From Pseudofrankia sp. DC12 (GTDB lineage Bacteria; Actinomycetota; Actinomycetes; Frankiales; Frankiaceae), in contig NZ_KQ031391.1 in the NCBI RefSeq assembly GCF_000966285.1, forward strand, positions 5,580,430 through 5,644,429: a stretch of 64,000 nucleotides of DNA, given 5' to 3'. The notes beneath the pieces were generated by a model. It worked only from the letters and a program-made list of their open reading frames with translations. It did not search any database and had not been told where the DNA came from. Position numbers and translations under genes: made by a program. Position 1 is the first letter of the stretch; each line of letters opens with the position of its first letter. Positions 44,622-53,452 of this stretch are shown here, piece by piece.

Positions 44622-46286
44622 TCACATCTGCGGGCCGGCCGCGAGGCGGGGGATCAGCATGTTGGCGATCACCTTGACCACGTTGCCCGAGGTGGTGTTC
44701 GGCCCGTTGGTGTTGACGTTCATGATCTTCGTTGCGACGTCGACGGTGTTGTTGGTCACCGTGTTGTTCGCGGTCCGGTCGGTGCCGCTGGCATCGTGCC
44801 GGTCCTCCATGTAGATGGTGATCGACGCCCCGTTGTTGTTCCAGGCGAAGTTGCCGGTGGCCGTGTCGCGCCCGCTGCTCTGGATCACGATGCCCACCTT
44901 CCGCCAGCCGTCCGGCTCGTTCGAGCCGTTACCCGCGGCGATGTTGTTCTTGAAGGTGTTGCTGTAGCCGGTCTCGTCGGTGAACCCGGAGCCGTCGTTG
45001 TTGTACGAGATGTTGTTGGTGAACGTGTTGTCGTGGCACGACGCGTCCATCCACAGGCCCGACGGGTGGCCGTTGTCCGAGAACAGGTTCCCGATGAACT
45101 GGTTGTTGGTCTCGACGGTGATCTTCACGCCGCCGCAGTCACCGCCGGGGTCGTTGGCGTCCGGCAGCCGGTTGTGGATGAACTGGTTGTAGCGCCAGAT
45201 GGTGCCGTCCATGCCGCCGGCGGCGCCCTTGCACTCGTTGTCGTGGAACGTGTTGTTCTCGACGAGCGAGTTCATGCCCATCGAGGCACCCAGGTAGTTG
45301 CCGTAGATCTCCGAGTTGGTGAGCTTCCAGCCGCTGGCGGCGTCGGACTCGTGCAGGTTGCTGTCGATCGCGCCGTTGCGGCCGGAGTCGGAGTAGCCGG
45401 TGATGCTGATGTTGTGGATCTCGACGTTGTCCGCGCTGCCGTTCGGCCGCTGGATGCCGAGGCCTACCAGCTTCGTCCCGCCGGGGCCGGCCTTGACGCC
45501 GTAGAACTTGTCGCCGGCCTTGGGGTGGATGACACCGGGGCCGCTGAAGGTGCCGGCGGCCAGGTTGAACTGGGTGCCGGCGCCGTGGCTGTCGATGAAG
45601 GACTGCAGGTCCGAGCCCGCGGGCACGCTCACGCCGCCGGCCGGGATCTTCAGCGGCGCGGGGATGAGTGGCGCGTTCGGGTAGGCGGCGGTGTTGCCCA
45701 GGTCGGTGGTCCCGCCGCGCAGCCGGTCGCCGCCGGTGCTACCACCGGTGGTGGTGTTCGGCGCCCCGCCGGCCGGCGCGGAGGCCGACGGCTGCAGGGA
45801 CGGCGTCAGCTCGGGCCCGTTGATGGGCGCTCCCGCGCTCAGGGACAGCGTCACGTCCTGCGTCGGCGCGCCCTTCGCGGTGGCCGTGACCGTCAGCTTG
45901 CCGCCGCTGCCGAGATGCTCGGGCAGGATGAACCCGACCAGGAAATGGCCGGTCCCGTCGGTGCCGATGGTTCCGTCGCCCGCATAGGCCGTGCCATCGG
46001 GATACGCGAGGTCGGCGTGCAGCTTCACCGTTGACTTGACCGGGAACCCGGTGCCACCGACCACGGCCGTATCCGTGTCATAAAGCGTGATGGTCAACGA
46101 CGGCGGGACGGCGGCCGAGGCCAGATGCGGGGTGAACACCAGCGCGAGCATCGTGGCGACGACGGTCGCGAGTATCCGCCGGGTACGTCGGGTCCGGCGC
46201 CGATGTCGACCGGACGCCTTTCCCCGCTTGGGGCCCGCGACGAGAGCCAGGATCAGGGGCTGCGTGGACGGCCTCATACGGGACAT
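44622..46286 (-). CDS. Secreted right-handed beta-helix protein
   Basis: 554 residues from ATG 46286 (ATGs at 46289 and 46277 also possible). An Arg-rich n-region, hydrophobic stretch and A-S-A-A cleavage-like site near residue 58 indicate export. Residues about 60-150 form a beta-rich domain, then a Pro/Gly/Thr linker. The C-terminal half has repeated N-N/N-T-F/I-x-x-N units (N-S-L-V-E-N-N-T-F-H-D-N, N-N-Q-F-I-G-N-L-F-S-D-N, C-H-D-N-T-F-T-N-N-I-S-Y-N-N) of a parallel beta-helix. Such proteins bind or cleave polysaccharides; no catalytic set is evident. Probably extracellular. Confidence 0.85.
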   Translation of the reverse strand: MSRMRPSTQPLILALVAGPKRGKASGRHRRRTRRTRRILATVVATMLALVFTPHLASAAVPPSLTITLYDTDTAVVGGTGFPVKSTVKLHADLAYPDGTAYAGDGTIGTDGTGHFLVGFILPEHLGSGGKLTVTATAKGAPTQDVTLSLSAGAPINGPELTPSLQPSASAPAGGAPNTTTGGSTGGDRLRGGTTDLGNTAAYPNAPLIPAPLKIPAGGVSVPAGSDLQSFIDSHGAGTQFNLAAGTFSGPGVIHPKAGDKFYGVKAGPGGTKLVGLGIQRPNGSADNVEIHNISITGYSDSGRNGAIDSNLHESDAASGWKLTNSEIYGNYLGASMGMNSLVENNTFHDNECKGAAGGMDGTIWRYNQFIHNRLPDANDPGGDCGGVKITVETNNQFIGNLFSDNGHPSGLWMDASCHDNTFTNNISYNNDGSGFTDETGYSNTFKNNIAAGNGSNEPDGWRKVGIVIQSSGRDTATGNFAWNNNGASITIYMEDRHDASGTDRTANNTVTNNTVDVATKIMNVNTNGPNTTSGNVVKVIANMLIPRLAAGPQM

Positions 46287-46557
46287 CATCGCCCGGCCGG
46301 TCTGGGTGGTATACACCGGGTCCGGCGACAGCCGGCCGTGAGCGTACCCGGTTGGCGCGTCCGGTGGGAAACCGCCCACTTGTCCAGCTTGGCTGCCGAC
46401 GCCGGCTGGCCCGTGCTCGCAGGTCGAAACAGCACCATCTGGGGGCCGTCGGCGCCATCTCGTGCGTACGCCGATAACAAGTCCGCGTTCGTTCAGGCCA
46501 GCGGCCGGCTAAATGTAGATCTATTGCCGCGATCCGTTGCTGGCGTGTTGTGCCGAC

Positions 46558-47196
46558 CTATTGAAAGGCGTCGAGCAGGGCACGCAGCGCATCATCGAGG
46601 TGCTTGCGCTGCTCGGGGGACAGGACGGCGGCCACCCGGTTGACCAGCTCGGCATGCTCGGTGATCGCCGCGTCGACGATCGTCAGGCCCTTCGCGGTGA
46701 GGCAGACGCGGAAGCTGCGCCGGTCGGTCGGGTCGAGGCTGCGCTCGATCAGGCCGGCGGCCTCCAGCCGGTCCAGCCGGTTGGTTATCCCCGCTCGCGA
46801 CATCATCAGCAGGGCGGACAGCTGTGACGGGATCAGCGTGCAGGGCGGGCCGGACCGGCGCAGGGTGGCCAGCACGTCGAACTCGCCCGGGTTCAGGCCA
46901 TGGTGGCTCAGAACCTGGTCGGCCGCGCCGGCGAGGTTCTTCGACAGCAGCTTCATGCGGGCGAAGCAGCCCAGGGCGCTGGCATCGAGGTCCGGGCGTT
47001 CACGGCGCCAGTCGGCGATGAGTTCGTCGATCGGATCCTGTCCACCCACTGACGTGAGCGCGCCCGAGAACGTGCACTCGTCGCCGGCTGAGTCCAGGGC
47101 GTCCGTCGCGCTCATGACGAGGTCGACGGGGCCGTGAGTCGCGGCACCGGGTGCGATGTCGGCGCCCACCGCGGCGCCGTTCGCGCGGCCTTTCAT
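46558..47196 (-). CDS. MarR-family transcriptional regulator
   Basis: 212 residues from ATG 47196; the frame extends to a TTG at 47217. The winged helix is C-terminal to a 70-residue extension: N-P-G-E-F-D-V-L-A-T-L-R-R-S-G, L-M-M-S-R-A-G-I-T-N-R-L-D-R-L-E-A-A-G-L and the wing D-P-T-D-R-R-S-F-R-V. A TACACT -10-like element ends 6 nt before the ATG, suggesting a leaderless transcript. Divergent from an MFS drug-efflux gene, the classic arrangement in which MarR represses the pump and itself. Confidence 0.9.
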   Translation of the reverse strand: MKGRANGAAVGADIAPGAATHGPVDLVMSATDALDSAGDECTFSGALTSVGGQDPIDELIADWRRERPDLDASALGCFARMKLLSKNLAGAADQVLSHHGLNPGEFDVLATLRRSGPPCTLIPSQLSALLMMSRAGITNRLDRLEAAGLIERSLDPTDRRSFRVCLTAKGLTIVDAAITEHAELVNRVAAVLSPEQRKHLDDALRALLDAFQ

Positions 47197-47202
47197 GACC
47201 CG

Positions 47203-47254
47203 AGTGTAGTTGATCAATACAGTTCGATGCCAGTCAAGTTCGATGCCGTACTAT
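47203..47254. promoter_or_regulatory. Divergent marR/MFS promoter-operator region
   Basis: It holds the palindrome TTGATCAA (47210-47217), two direct repeats of AGTTCGATGCC (47221-47231 and 47237-47247, 16 nt apart), a plus-strand -10 TACTAT (47249-47254) and a minus-strand -10 TACACT (47203-47208). Likely MarR sites. Confidence 0.55.
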
Positions 47255-47260
47255 AAGGAG

Positions 47261-47389
47261 GTGAACTACTCCGGCCTGTCCTCCGGAGCGCCCCCCGCTA
47301 CCCGGCGGCCCTCGACCGACGTCCACGGCGGACGTCCACCATCCGCTGTCGCGCACCAACCCTCCGGCGTGCGTGGCTGTTCCAGCTGA
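47261..47389 (+). CDS. Small upstream ORF before the MFS gene
   Basis: 42 codons from GTG 47261 to TGA 47389, directly after AAGGAG and 6 nt after the TACTAT box. The start therefore either sits at the 5' end of the mRNA or uses that ribosome site too closely. The peptide is Pro/Ser/Arg-rich and matches nothing I know. The MFS start is 62 nt further on. Could be a regulatory leader or chance. Confidence 0.3.
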   Translation: MNYSGLSSGAPPATRRPSTDVHGGRPPSAVAHQPSGVRGCSS

Positions 47390-47450
47390 CCGGATCGACT
47401 TCAGCGCCGTGGAGGCTCTCAGTCTCCAGGAGTTGACCCAGGGAGACACT

Positions 47451-49010
47451 GTGACTACAACCACCGACGTCACGCCTGGCGAAGGCCCGGGGGGCGATGC
47501 TGCCCGGGCGGTGTCGGTCCCGGCCCAGGCGACGACGAGCCCGGCCCCCGTCGCCTCGGCGCCGGGTGGCGAGCCGGACCCGCGCCGCTGGCTGGCGCTG
47601 GCCGTGATCGCCGTCGCCCAGCTCATGGTCGTGCTCGACGGCTCGATCGTGACCATCGCGCTGCCGCACGCACAGAAGGCCCTGCACATCTCCACCGCGA
47701 ACCGGCAGTGGGTCATGACTGCCTACTCACTCGCCTTCGGCAGCCTCCTGCTGCTCGGCGGCCGGATCGCGGACTTCGCCGGCCGCAAGCGGGCCTTCGT
47801 CTGGGGGCTGATCGGCTTCGCCGCCGCGAGTGGTCTCGGCGGGTTCGCGCCGAACAGCGGGCTGCTGTTCGCCGCGCGGGCGCTGCAGGGCCTCTGCGCC
47901 GCGGTGCTCGCCCCGGCCGCGCTCTCCCTGATCACCGTGACCTTCACCGAGGAGAAGGAGCGGGCCAGGGCGTTCGGCGTCTACGGTGGCATCTCCGGCG
48001 GTGGCGCGGCGATCGGCCTGATCGCCGGCGGGCTGCTCACCGAGTACGCGTCCTGGCGCTGGTGCCTGTTCGTCAACGTCCCGATCGCGCTCGTCACGGC
48101 GGTCGCGGCCGTGAGCGTCGTGCGCGAGAGCCGGGCGGAGGGCAAGCCGAGCTACGACATCCCCGGTGCGCTGACGGTGACCGGCGGCCTGCTCGCCCTG
48201 GTGTATGGGTTCACCCGGGCGGCTGAGAGCGGCTGGGGCTCCGTGCCGACGGTCTCCCTGCTCGTCGCCTCGGCGGTGTTGCTCGTCGCGTTCGTCGTCA
48301 TCGAGATGCGCACGGCCGCCCCGCTGCTGCCGCTGCGGGTCGTGCTCGACCGGACCCGAGGTGGCGCGTTCGGCTCGTCGCTGTTCTTCGGCGCCGCGCT
48401 GCTGGCGATGTTCCTGTTCATGACGTTCTACTTCCAGAACACGCTCGGCTACAGTGCGCTGCGGTCCGGCTTCGCGTTCCTGCCGTTCAGCGCCGGGATC
48501 GTCTTCGGTGCCGGGCTCGCCAGCCAGTTCATGCCGCGGGTGGGTGCGAAGTCCCCGATGATCGTGGGCTCGGCGATGGCCGTGGTCGGGCTGCTCCTGC
48601 TCACCCAGGTCGACCTGCACACCGGCTACGCGTCGCACGTGCTGCCGGCCGAGCTGCTGATCAGCATCGGCATGGGCCTGGCCTTCGTCCCGATGTCGAG
48701 TGTCTCGCTGATCGGCGTCGCCCCGCACGACGCCGGCGTCGCCAGCGCGCTGGTGAACACCACACAGCAGGTGGGCGGCTCGCTGGGCATCGCCCTGCTC
48801 AACACCATCTACGCGACGGTCGTGGCCAACTACGTCAAGGACCACGGGTCCAGCCCGATCGACCAGGCGCACGCGCAGATCTCCGGCTACACGACGTCCT
48901 TTGTGTGGAGCGCCGTCTTCATGGCGATCGCGCTGGTCATCGTCGTGGTGCTGGTCCGGGCGCGCAAGTCGGACGTGGTCGGGACCGCCACGCCGGTCCA
49001 CGCCGGCTGA
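47451..49010 (+). CDS. MFS drug efflux transporter, DHA2 (EmrB/QacA) family, 14 TM
   Basis: 519 residues from GTG 47451, with AGGGAGA 5 nt upstream; the frame is open to 47373. Fourteen hydrophobic segments. Helix 1 has L-M-V-V-L-D-G-S-I-V-T-I-A-L-P, motif A is G-G-R-I-A-D-F-A-G-R-K-R, and motif C-like G-G-I-S-G-G-G-A-A-I-G-L-I-A-G-G is present. It exports hydrophobic drugs by proton antiport. Divergent MarR gene upstream. Confidence 0.93.
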   Translation: MTTTTDVTPGEGPGGDAARAVSVPAQATTSPAPVASAPGGEPDPRRWLALAVIAVAQLMVVLDGSIVTIALPHAQKALHISTANRQWVMTAYSLAFGSLLLLGGRIADFAGRKRAFVWGLIGFAAASGLGGFAPNSGLLFAARALQGLCAAVLAPAALSLITVTFTEEKERARAFGVYGGISGGGAAIGLIAGGLLTEYASWRWCLFVNVPIALVTAVAAVSVVRESRAEGKPSYDIPGALTVTGGLLALVYGFTRAAESGWGSVPTVSLLVASAVLLVAFVVIEMRTAAPLLPLRVVLDRTRGGAFGSSLFFGAALLAMFLFMTFYFQNTLGYSALRSGFAFLPFSAGIVFGAGLASQFMPRVGAKSPMIVGSAMAVVGLLLLTQVDLHTGYASHVLPAELLISIGMGLAFVPMSSVSLIGVAPHDAGVASALVNTTQQVGGSLGIALLNTIYATVVANYVKDHGSSPIDQAHAQISGYTTSFVWSAVFMAIALVIVVVLVRARKSDVVGTATPVHAG

Positions 49011-49027
49011 CCGCCGTCCGGCGCCGC

Positions 49028-49069
49028 CGAGGCCCCGGCCGCTCCCGCGTGGGAGCGGCCGGGGCCTCG
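49028..49069. terminator. Bidirectional hairpin terminator
   Basis: A 19-bp perfect stem (49028-49046 with 49051-49069) and a GCGT loop lie between the convergent MFS and DUF2236 genes. Confidence 0.75.
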
Positions 49070-49089
49070 TGCGCGATCAGACCGGTGTG

Positions 49090-49998
49090 TCAGACCAGTG
49101 GGAGCCCGCGCCGGATCCGGTGGCGCAGGTCCAGCAGCAGCAGGTTGAACGGGAACAGCCGGACATCACGCGGCAGCCGGCGGGAGACCGCGCCGAGCCG
49201 CCGCAGCGTCCGGTCGAACCGGGCCTCGTCGTCCGCCGACCAGGCGAGCCCCAGCTCGGCGCGGAACCGCGCCGGCAGGAAGCCGGTCGTCATGAACTCC
49301 AGTGGCCGGCGCGGCGGCAGGTTGAACGGGAACCGCAGCGCGCGCCGGCTCACCAGGCCGAGCAGGTAGTCGCGCACGACCGGGTCCACCGACACCTGTG
49401 CCTGGGCTCGCTCCCAGTACTCCTCGAACGCGGCAAGGTCGGCCGGCCACAGGTCCCCGTGGACCTGCAGCGTCGTGCCGAACCGGGCGGCATGGCGGTA
49501 GACCCTGTCCGCGACGGCGGGCTGCGCCGGGCCGTACGTCCGGGTGTAGAAGTCGGTCAGGCCGCGGTACATGCACGCGGCGACCCAGAGCTGCAGGTCC
49601 TGGCGGAACGCGTTGTACTCGACCGGGCTCGCGGCCGTCGAGCGGACGTCGCGGTGGGAGGCGTTGACGGCGTCCCGATACCTGGCCCGCTCCTCGTCGG
49701 TCCCGAGCCACGCCACGGCGATGTAGGTGAGAGTGGTGCGCCCGCGCTTGGCCGGGTGGCGGGTCAGCTGCCCGCCCGGTATCCGGCTTTCCACCACGCC
49801 GTGCCCGACCGGGGCCCAGCTCAGCTGCATGACGACGTTCGCGAGGCCGGCCAGGAACGCGCCCGCGCCGTCGAGGAAGTCCCGGAGATCGACCGGCGTC
49901 GCGGCGTCGTCGGCCACCGGCCCGAACGTGGTCGGGCCGGTCGACGTCGTGCGGGGGAGAGGGATCTCTCGCGTCCCGCGGGCCGGGGCGGTCGTCAC
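49090..49998 (-). CDS. DUF2236 / MpaB-like oxygenase family protein
   Basis: 302 residues from GTG 49998, with AAGGAGG 6 nt upstream. Family pattern: A-N-V-V-M-Q-L-S-W-A-P-V-G-H-G-V, R-T-T-L-T-Y-I-A-V-A-W-L-G-T, and H-R-D-V followed by Y-N-A-F-R-Q-D-L-Q-L-W-V-A-A. These proteins include haem-type oxygenases such as latex-clearing protein and MpaB; conserved Arg and His residues are present. The physiological substrate is unknown. Confidence 0.85.
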   Translation of the reverse strand: MTTAPARGTREIPLPRTTSTGPTTFGPVADDAATPVDLRDFLDGAGAFLAGLANVVMQLSWAPVGHGVVESRIPGGQLTRHPAKRGRTTLTYIAVAWLGTDEERARYRDAVNASHRDVRSTAASPVEYNAFRQDLQLWVAACMYRGLTDFYTRTYGPAQPAVADRVYRHAARFGTTLQVHGDLWPADLAAFEEYWERAQAQVSVDPVVRDYLLGLVSRRALRFPFNLPPRRPLEFMTTGFLPARFRAELGLAWSADDEARFDRTLRRLGAVSRRLPRDVRLFPFNLLLLDLRHRIRRGLPLV

Positions 49999-50333
49999 CG
50001 GGCGCCTCCTTCCGCGTCGCCGCGTCTGTTCGCCGGAGCGGCTGCGCCGGTAGGTCCGCGTCGGCTGACGCGGAGGTGGCCGCTGCTGGGCGCTCGGTCT
50101 CGATGGTAAGCGAGCCCGCCACCCGCGAGATCGCTCCGGGTGACCCTATGGACGCAGTCGAGCGGCCTTGCCGCCTCCGGTAGCACCGCGGTAACCATCG
50201 GTGGCGATCAACGGGCCCAACGCGATTCTTGTCACGGTCCCGCCGCGCTCACCGTCGGGTCGCGGTCTGTTCACGCGGGGGCTGCCCGATCGCAGTCTGT
50301 CGGTCCGGCTGGGCTGGCAGCGTGCTGCACACA
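49999..50333. other. Divergent intergenic region
   Basis: 335 nt between the DUF2236 gene (-) and the mannosyltransferase (+). It should carry both promoters; I recognise no convincing hexamers or symmetric operator. Confidence 0.35.
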
Positions 50334-52106
50334 ATGGGAGAAGCCGGGCCGACGGGCGTCGAACGTAGCCACGACGATCGCACCAACATCGAGTGCACCA
50401 CCATCGGGTGCGGTGACGTGGAATGCGGCGACATCGAAACCAGCGACCTCGGATGTGCCGAGGTCGACGGTAGTGACGTCGAACCAGGCGCCAAGCCGCG
50501 CGTCGGCCGCCGGTGGGCGGCCGTACGCCGGGTGGGCGCGCTGGTCACCGCCGGCGTGACCGGCTCGGTCGGCGCGACGCTCGTCGTCATCACCGGTGGA
50601 CGGCTCGCGCTTGGACCAGTGGTGAAGCCACCGACGGCGTGGTTCGGCCTGCTCGACCCCGTGTCGACGAACGAGCCGTCGGTGCTGCCCGCGGTGCTGA
50701 TCGCCGGGGCCGCGCTGCTCGTGGGTGCCTGGTGGTGGGTCTGCCGGCGCTGCCAGCGCGGCGAGCTGTCGCTGCGCGGCGTCGTCACGCTGATCTGCTG
50801 CTGGGCGGTCGTGCCGCTGGCCGGCCCGCCGATCCTCAGCCTCGACGTCTACAGCTACGTGGCGCAGGGCGTCATGGTCTCCTCCGGCCTCGACCCGTAC
50901 ACCGCCGGCCCGGCGCTGCTCGGCAGTGCTCCGGCCGCGATGGCGGCGGACCCGATCTGGCAGAACACCCCGTCGCCGTACGGCCCGGTCGGCCTCGCGC
51001 TGTTCCACGCCGTCGCGGCGCTGACCGGCGGCCGGGTGGTGCGTTCCGTGCTCCTGCTGCGCGGGGTGACGACGCTCGCGGTCGTGGCGCTCGCGTGGTG
51101 CCTGACCCGCGCCGTCCCCGCGGCCCGCCGGCCGTGGACGCTGGCCGTCACCGTCGGCGGGCCGGTCGTGCTGCTCGAGCTGCTCGGCGCGGTGCACCTG
51201 GAGGCCGTGATGATGGCGCTCGCGGCGGCCGGCCTGCTGGCCGCGCTGCGCGGCCGGCCGGGGCTCGGCCTCGGGCTGCTCACCGCCGCCGCGCTGACGA
51301 AGTGGCCGGCCGCGGTGATCCTGGTGGTGCTTCTGGCCCGCCGCTGGGCCGACCTGGCGACCAAGCCGGTGGACGCCCCGGCGGCAGCCGGGCCAGCGCA
51401 GGACACCTCGGTGGCGAACGGCCGGGCGGACGACGATGGGGTGGTGAGCGCGGCCGGCGGCTCGCGGGCGGGCCGCGCCCGGCGGGTGCTCGTGACAGCC
51501 GGCCGGGATCTCGCGGTGGTCGCCGGCACCGCGGCAGCTTTGTCGCTGTTGCTGGTGCCGGACGGCCTCGGCTGGGTCCGGGCCACGTCGACGCCGTCGC
51601 TCGGGCTCAGCCTCTACTCGCCGGTCTCCGCGCTGGCCAACCTGATCGCGATGATGACCGGCCTACCGGGCGCGGCGCTGCCCGGCAGCGAGCCGCTGCG
51701 GATCGCGCGCGCCGTCGGCATGCTGGTCGCCGCGTTGCTGATCGGCTGGTTGCTGGTCACCGTCCGCCGCCGCGACGTGCTCACGAGCTGTGGCCTCGCG
51801 CTGCTGTGCCTGGCGCTGCTCGGGCCGGTGCTCTACCCGTGGTACCTCGTGTGGGGGACGGTGCCGCTCGCGATGGCGCGCGGAGCCCAGCGCCCGGGGC
51901 TGCTCATCCTGGTCGGCGCGTTCGGCGCGCTGCTGTCCGTGCCGCACCCCGAGCTGCTGTTCGTCGGCCGGCCGGCGGTGACCGACTGGTTCACCCGCGA
52001 GGGGCCGGTCGTGCTGGTCATCCTCGTAGTGGGCGCGGTGGTGGCGTTCCTGGCCCGGCGCCGGCTCACCCAGCCGCCGCGCCGCGACCTCACGCCGTCG
52101 GCCTGA
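50334..52106 (+). CDS. Polytopic membrane glycosyltransferase (MptA/MptB-like, GT-C)
   Basis: 590 residues from ATG 50334; no clear ribosome site. About 12-13 hydrophobic segments. The catalytic-loop pattern of GT-C enzymes is seen in S-L-D-V-Y-S-Y-V-A-Q-G near residue 175, followed by P-Y-T-A-G-P and S-P-Y-G-P-V-G-L-A. This matches actinobacterial alpha-1,6-mannosyltransferases that use polyprenyl-phosphomannose to build lipomannan-type glycans. Residues 26-50 are five pentapeptide-like repeats, an unusual N-terminal addition. galT and galK follow on the same strand. Confidence 0.82.
   Translation: MGEAGPTGVERSHDDRTNIECTTIGCGDVECGDIETSDLGCAEVDGSDVEPGAKPRVGRRWAAVRRVGALVTAGVTGSVGATLVVITGGRLALGPVVKPPTAWFGLLDPVSTNEPSVLPAVLIAGAALLVGAWWWVCRRCQRGELSLRGVVTLICCWAVVPLAGPPILSLDVYSYVAQGVMVSSGLDPYTAGPALLGSAPAAMAADPIWQNTPSPYGPVGLALFHAVAALTGGRVVRSVLLLRGVTTLAVVALAWCLTRAVPAARRPWTLAVTVGGPVVLLELLGAVHLEAVMMALAAAGLLAALRGRPGLGLGLLTAAALTKWPAAVILVVLLARRWADLATKPVDAPAAAGPAQDTSVANGRADDDGVVSAAGGSRAGRARRVLVTAGRDLAVVAGTAAALSLLLVPDGLGWVRATSTPSLGLSLYSPVSALANLIAMMTGLPGAALPGSEPLRIARAVGMLVAALLIGWLLVTVRRRDVLTSCGLALLCLALLGPVLYPWYLVWGTVPLAMARGAQRPGLLILVGAFGALLSVPHPELLFVGRPAVTDWFTREGPVVLVILVVGAVVAFLARRRLTQPPRRDLTPSA
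50409..50483 (+). repeat. Five 15-nt units coding pentapeptide-like repeats
   Basis: In frame with the mannosyltransferase: C-G-D-V-E, C-G-D-I-E, T-S-D-L-G, C-A-E-V-D, G-S-D-V-E. The spacing matches the A-(D/N)-L-x-x pentapeptide pattern. Translated before the first membrane helix. Confidence 0.7.
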
Positions 52107-52130
52107 GCGTTTCCCGGTACCGTCAGCGCC

Positions 52131-53372
52131 GTGACGACCGCGCCCGGGACGCCCGTCCCGCCGGGGCCCGTCCGCGCCGGGCCGGGCAACTCGTGGCCCG
52201 CGGCCAGCCGGACGGCGACGCGGCTCACGGACGGCCGGGAGCTGATCTACTTCGACGACGCGCCCGGCCGAGGCCGTCCCGGCCCGGACGAGCGAGACCT
52301 GCTGGCCCTGGCCCGGCCACCGTCCCAGCTGCGGTTCGACCCGCTGACCGAGGAATGGGTGGTGGTCGCGGCCCATCGGCAGGGGCGCACCCATCTGCCA
52401 GCCGTCGCCGACTGTCCGCTGTGCCCGAGCCGGCCCGGCCGGCCGACCGAGATCCCCGAGGACTACGACGTCGTCGTCTTCGAGAACCGCTTCCCGGCGC
52501 TCGGTCTCCCGCCCGCCCCCGAGCCGCCCGCCCCCGAGCCGCCCGCCCCCGAGCCGCCCGCCCCCGAGCCGCCCGCCCCCGAGCCGCCCGCCTCCGAGCC
52601 GCCCGTCCCTGAACCCCCGGACTGGGGCGCGGGCGGCCCGGCCGCGCCCTACGCGGGCCGGCCAGGAGAGGGGCGCTGCGAGGTCGTGTGCTTCACCGCC
52701 GACCATGACTCGTCGTTCGCCTCGCTCGCGCCGCGCCGGGTCGCCACCGTGCTCGCCGCCTGGACCGACCGCACCGCCGCGCTCGGCCGGTTGCCGGCGG
52801 TCGAGAGCGTGTTCGTGTTCGAGAACCGCGGCGAGGAGATCGGGGTGACGCTCGGTCATCCGCACGGACAGATCTACGGCTACCCGTTCGTCCCCACCCC
52901 GCTCGCCACGATGATCGGAGTCGCCAGGCGCCGCGCGGCCTGCCCGCACTGCGAGATCATCGCCGCCGAGACCGCGGACCGGTCCCGGCTCGTCGCGCGC
53001 ACGGCGGCCTGGGCCGCCTTCGTCCCGTACGCGGCACGCTGGCCGTTCGAGGTGTCGATCTATCCACGCCGGCACGTGCCCGACCTGCCCGCGCTCGACG
53101 ACGCCGAACGGGGCGAGTTCCCCGGGCTCTACCTGGACGTGCTGGGCCGCCTGGACCGGGTGCTCGGTGTCCGGATGCCCTACGTGGCGGGCTGGGAGCA
53201 GGCACCCGTCCGGCGGGACCGACGCTGGGCGCATCTGAGGCTGCGGGTGTTCTCCAACCGGCGCGCCCCGGACAAGCTCAAGTACCTGGCCGGGAGCGAG
53301 GCGGCGATGGGCGTCTACATCAACGACATCGAGCCGGAACGGGCCGCGGCGATGCTTCGGGCCGCTGGCTGA
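52131..53372 (+). CDS. galT: Galactose-1-phosphate uridylyltransferase
   Basis: 413 residues. Active site H-P-H-G-Q with H243/H245 (G-H-P-H-G-Q-I-Y-G-Y-P). Zinc-type Cys pairs are C-P-L-C near residue 100 and C-P-H-C near 270. Further family text: F-E-N-R-F-P-A-L and V-F-E-N-R-G-E-E-I-G-V-T. It exchanges UMP between UDP-glucose and galactose-1-phosphate in the Leloir pathway. GTG 52131 lies 24 nt after the previous stop. Seven P-P-A-P-E repeats interrupt the protein after residue 126, between strands of the first half; the reading frame is kept. Confidence 0.93.
   Translation: MTTAPGTPVPPGPVRAGPGNSWPAASRTATRLTDGRELIYFDDAPGRGRPGPDERDLLALARPPSQLRFDPLTEEWVVVAAHRQGRTHLPAVADCPLCPSRPGRPTEIPEDYDVVVFENRFPALGLPPAPEPPAPEPPAPEPPAPEPPAPEPPASEPPVPEPPDWGAGGPAAPYAGRPGEGRCEVVCFTADHDSSFASLAPRRVATVLAAWTDRTAALGRLPAVESVFVFENRGEEIGVTLGHPHGQIYGYPFVPTPLATMIGVARRRAACPHCEIIAAETADRSRLVARTAAWAAFVPYAARWPFEVSIYPRRHVPDLPALDDAERGEFPGLYLDVLGRLDRVLGVRMPYVAGWEQAPVRRDRRWAHLRLRVFSNRRAPDKLKYLAGSEAAMGVYINDIEPERAAAMLRAAG
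52509..52613 (+). repeat. 15-nt tandem repeat coding PPAPE in galT
   Basis: Seven 15-nt units: five P-P-A-P-E, then P-P-A-S-E and P-P-V-P-E. The first five units are nearly identical in DNA, indicating recent slippage expansion. Confidence 0.9.
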
Positions 53373-53452
53373 CCACCCGGCGACCCTGACCGACGGTAGC
53401 CGTTCAGTGGGGTCCAGGGGATCGCCCGAAAGACTCCGGACGTTGCCTGGAC

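Noticed and set aside
44796-46034. Plus-strand frame of about 410 codons opposite the beta-helix gene
   Set aside because: Mirror of a convincing secreted protein with signal sequence and Asn-rich repeats.
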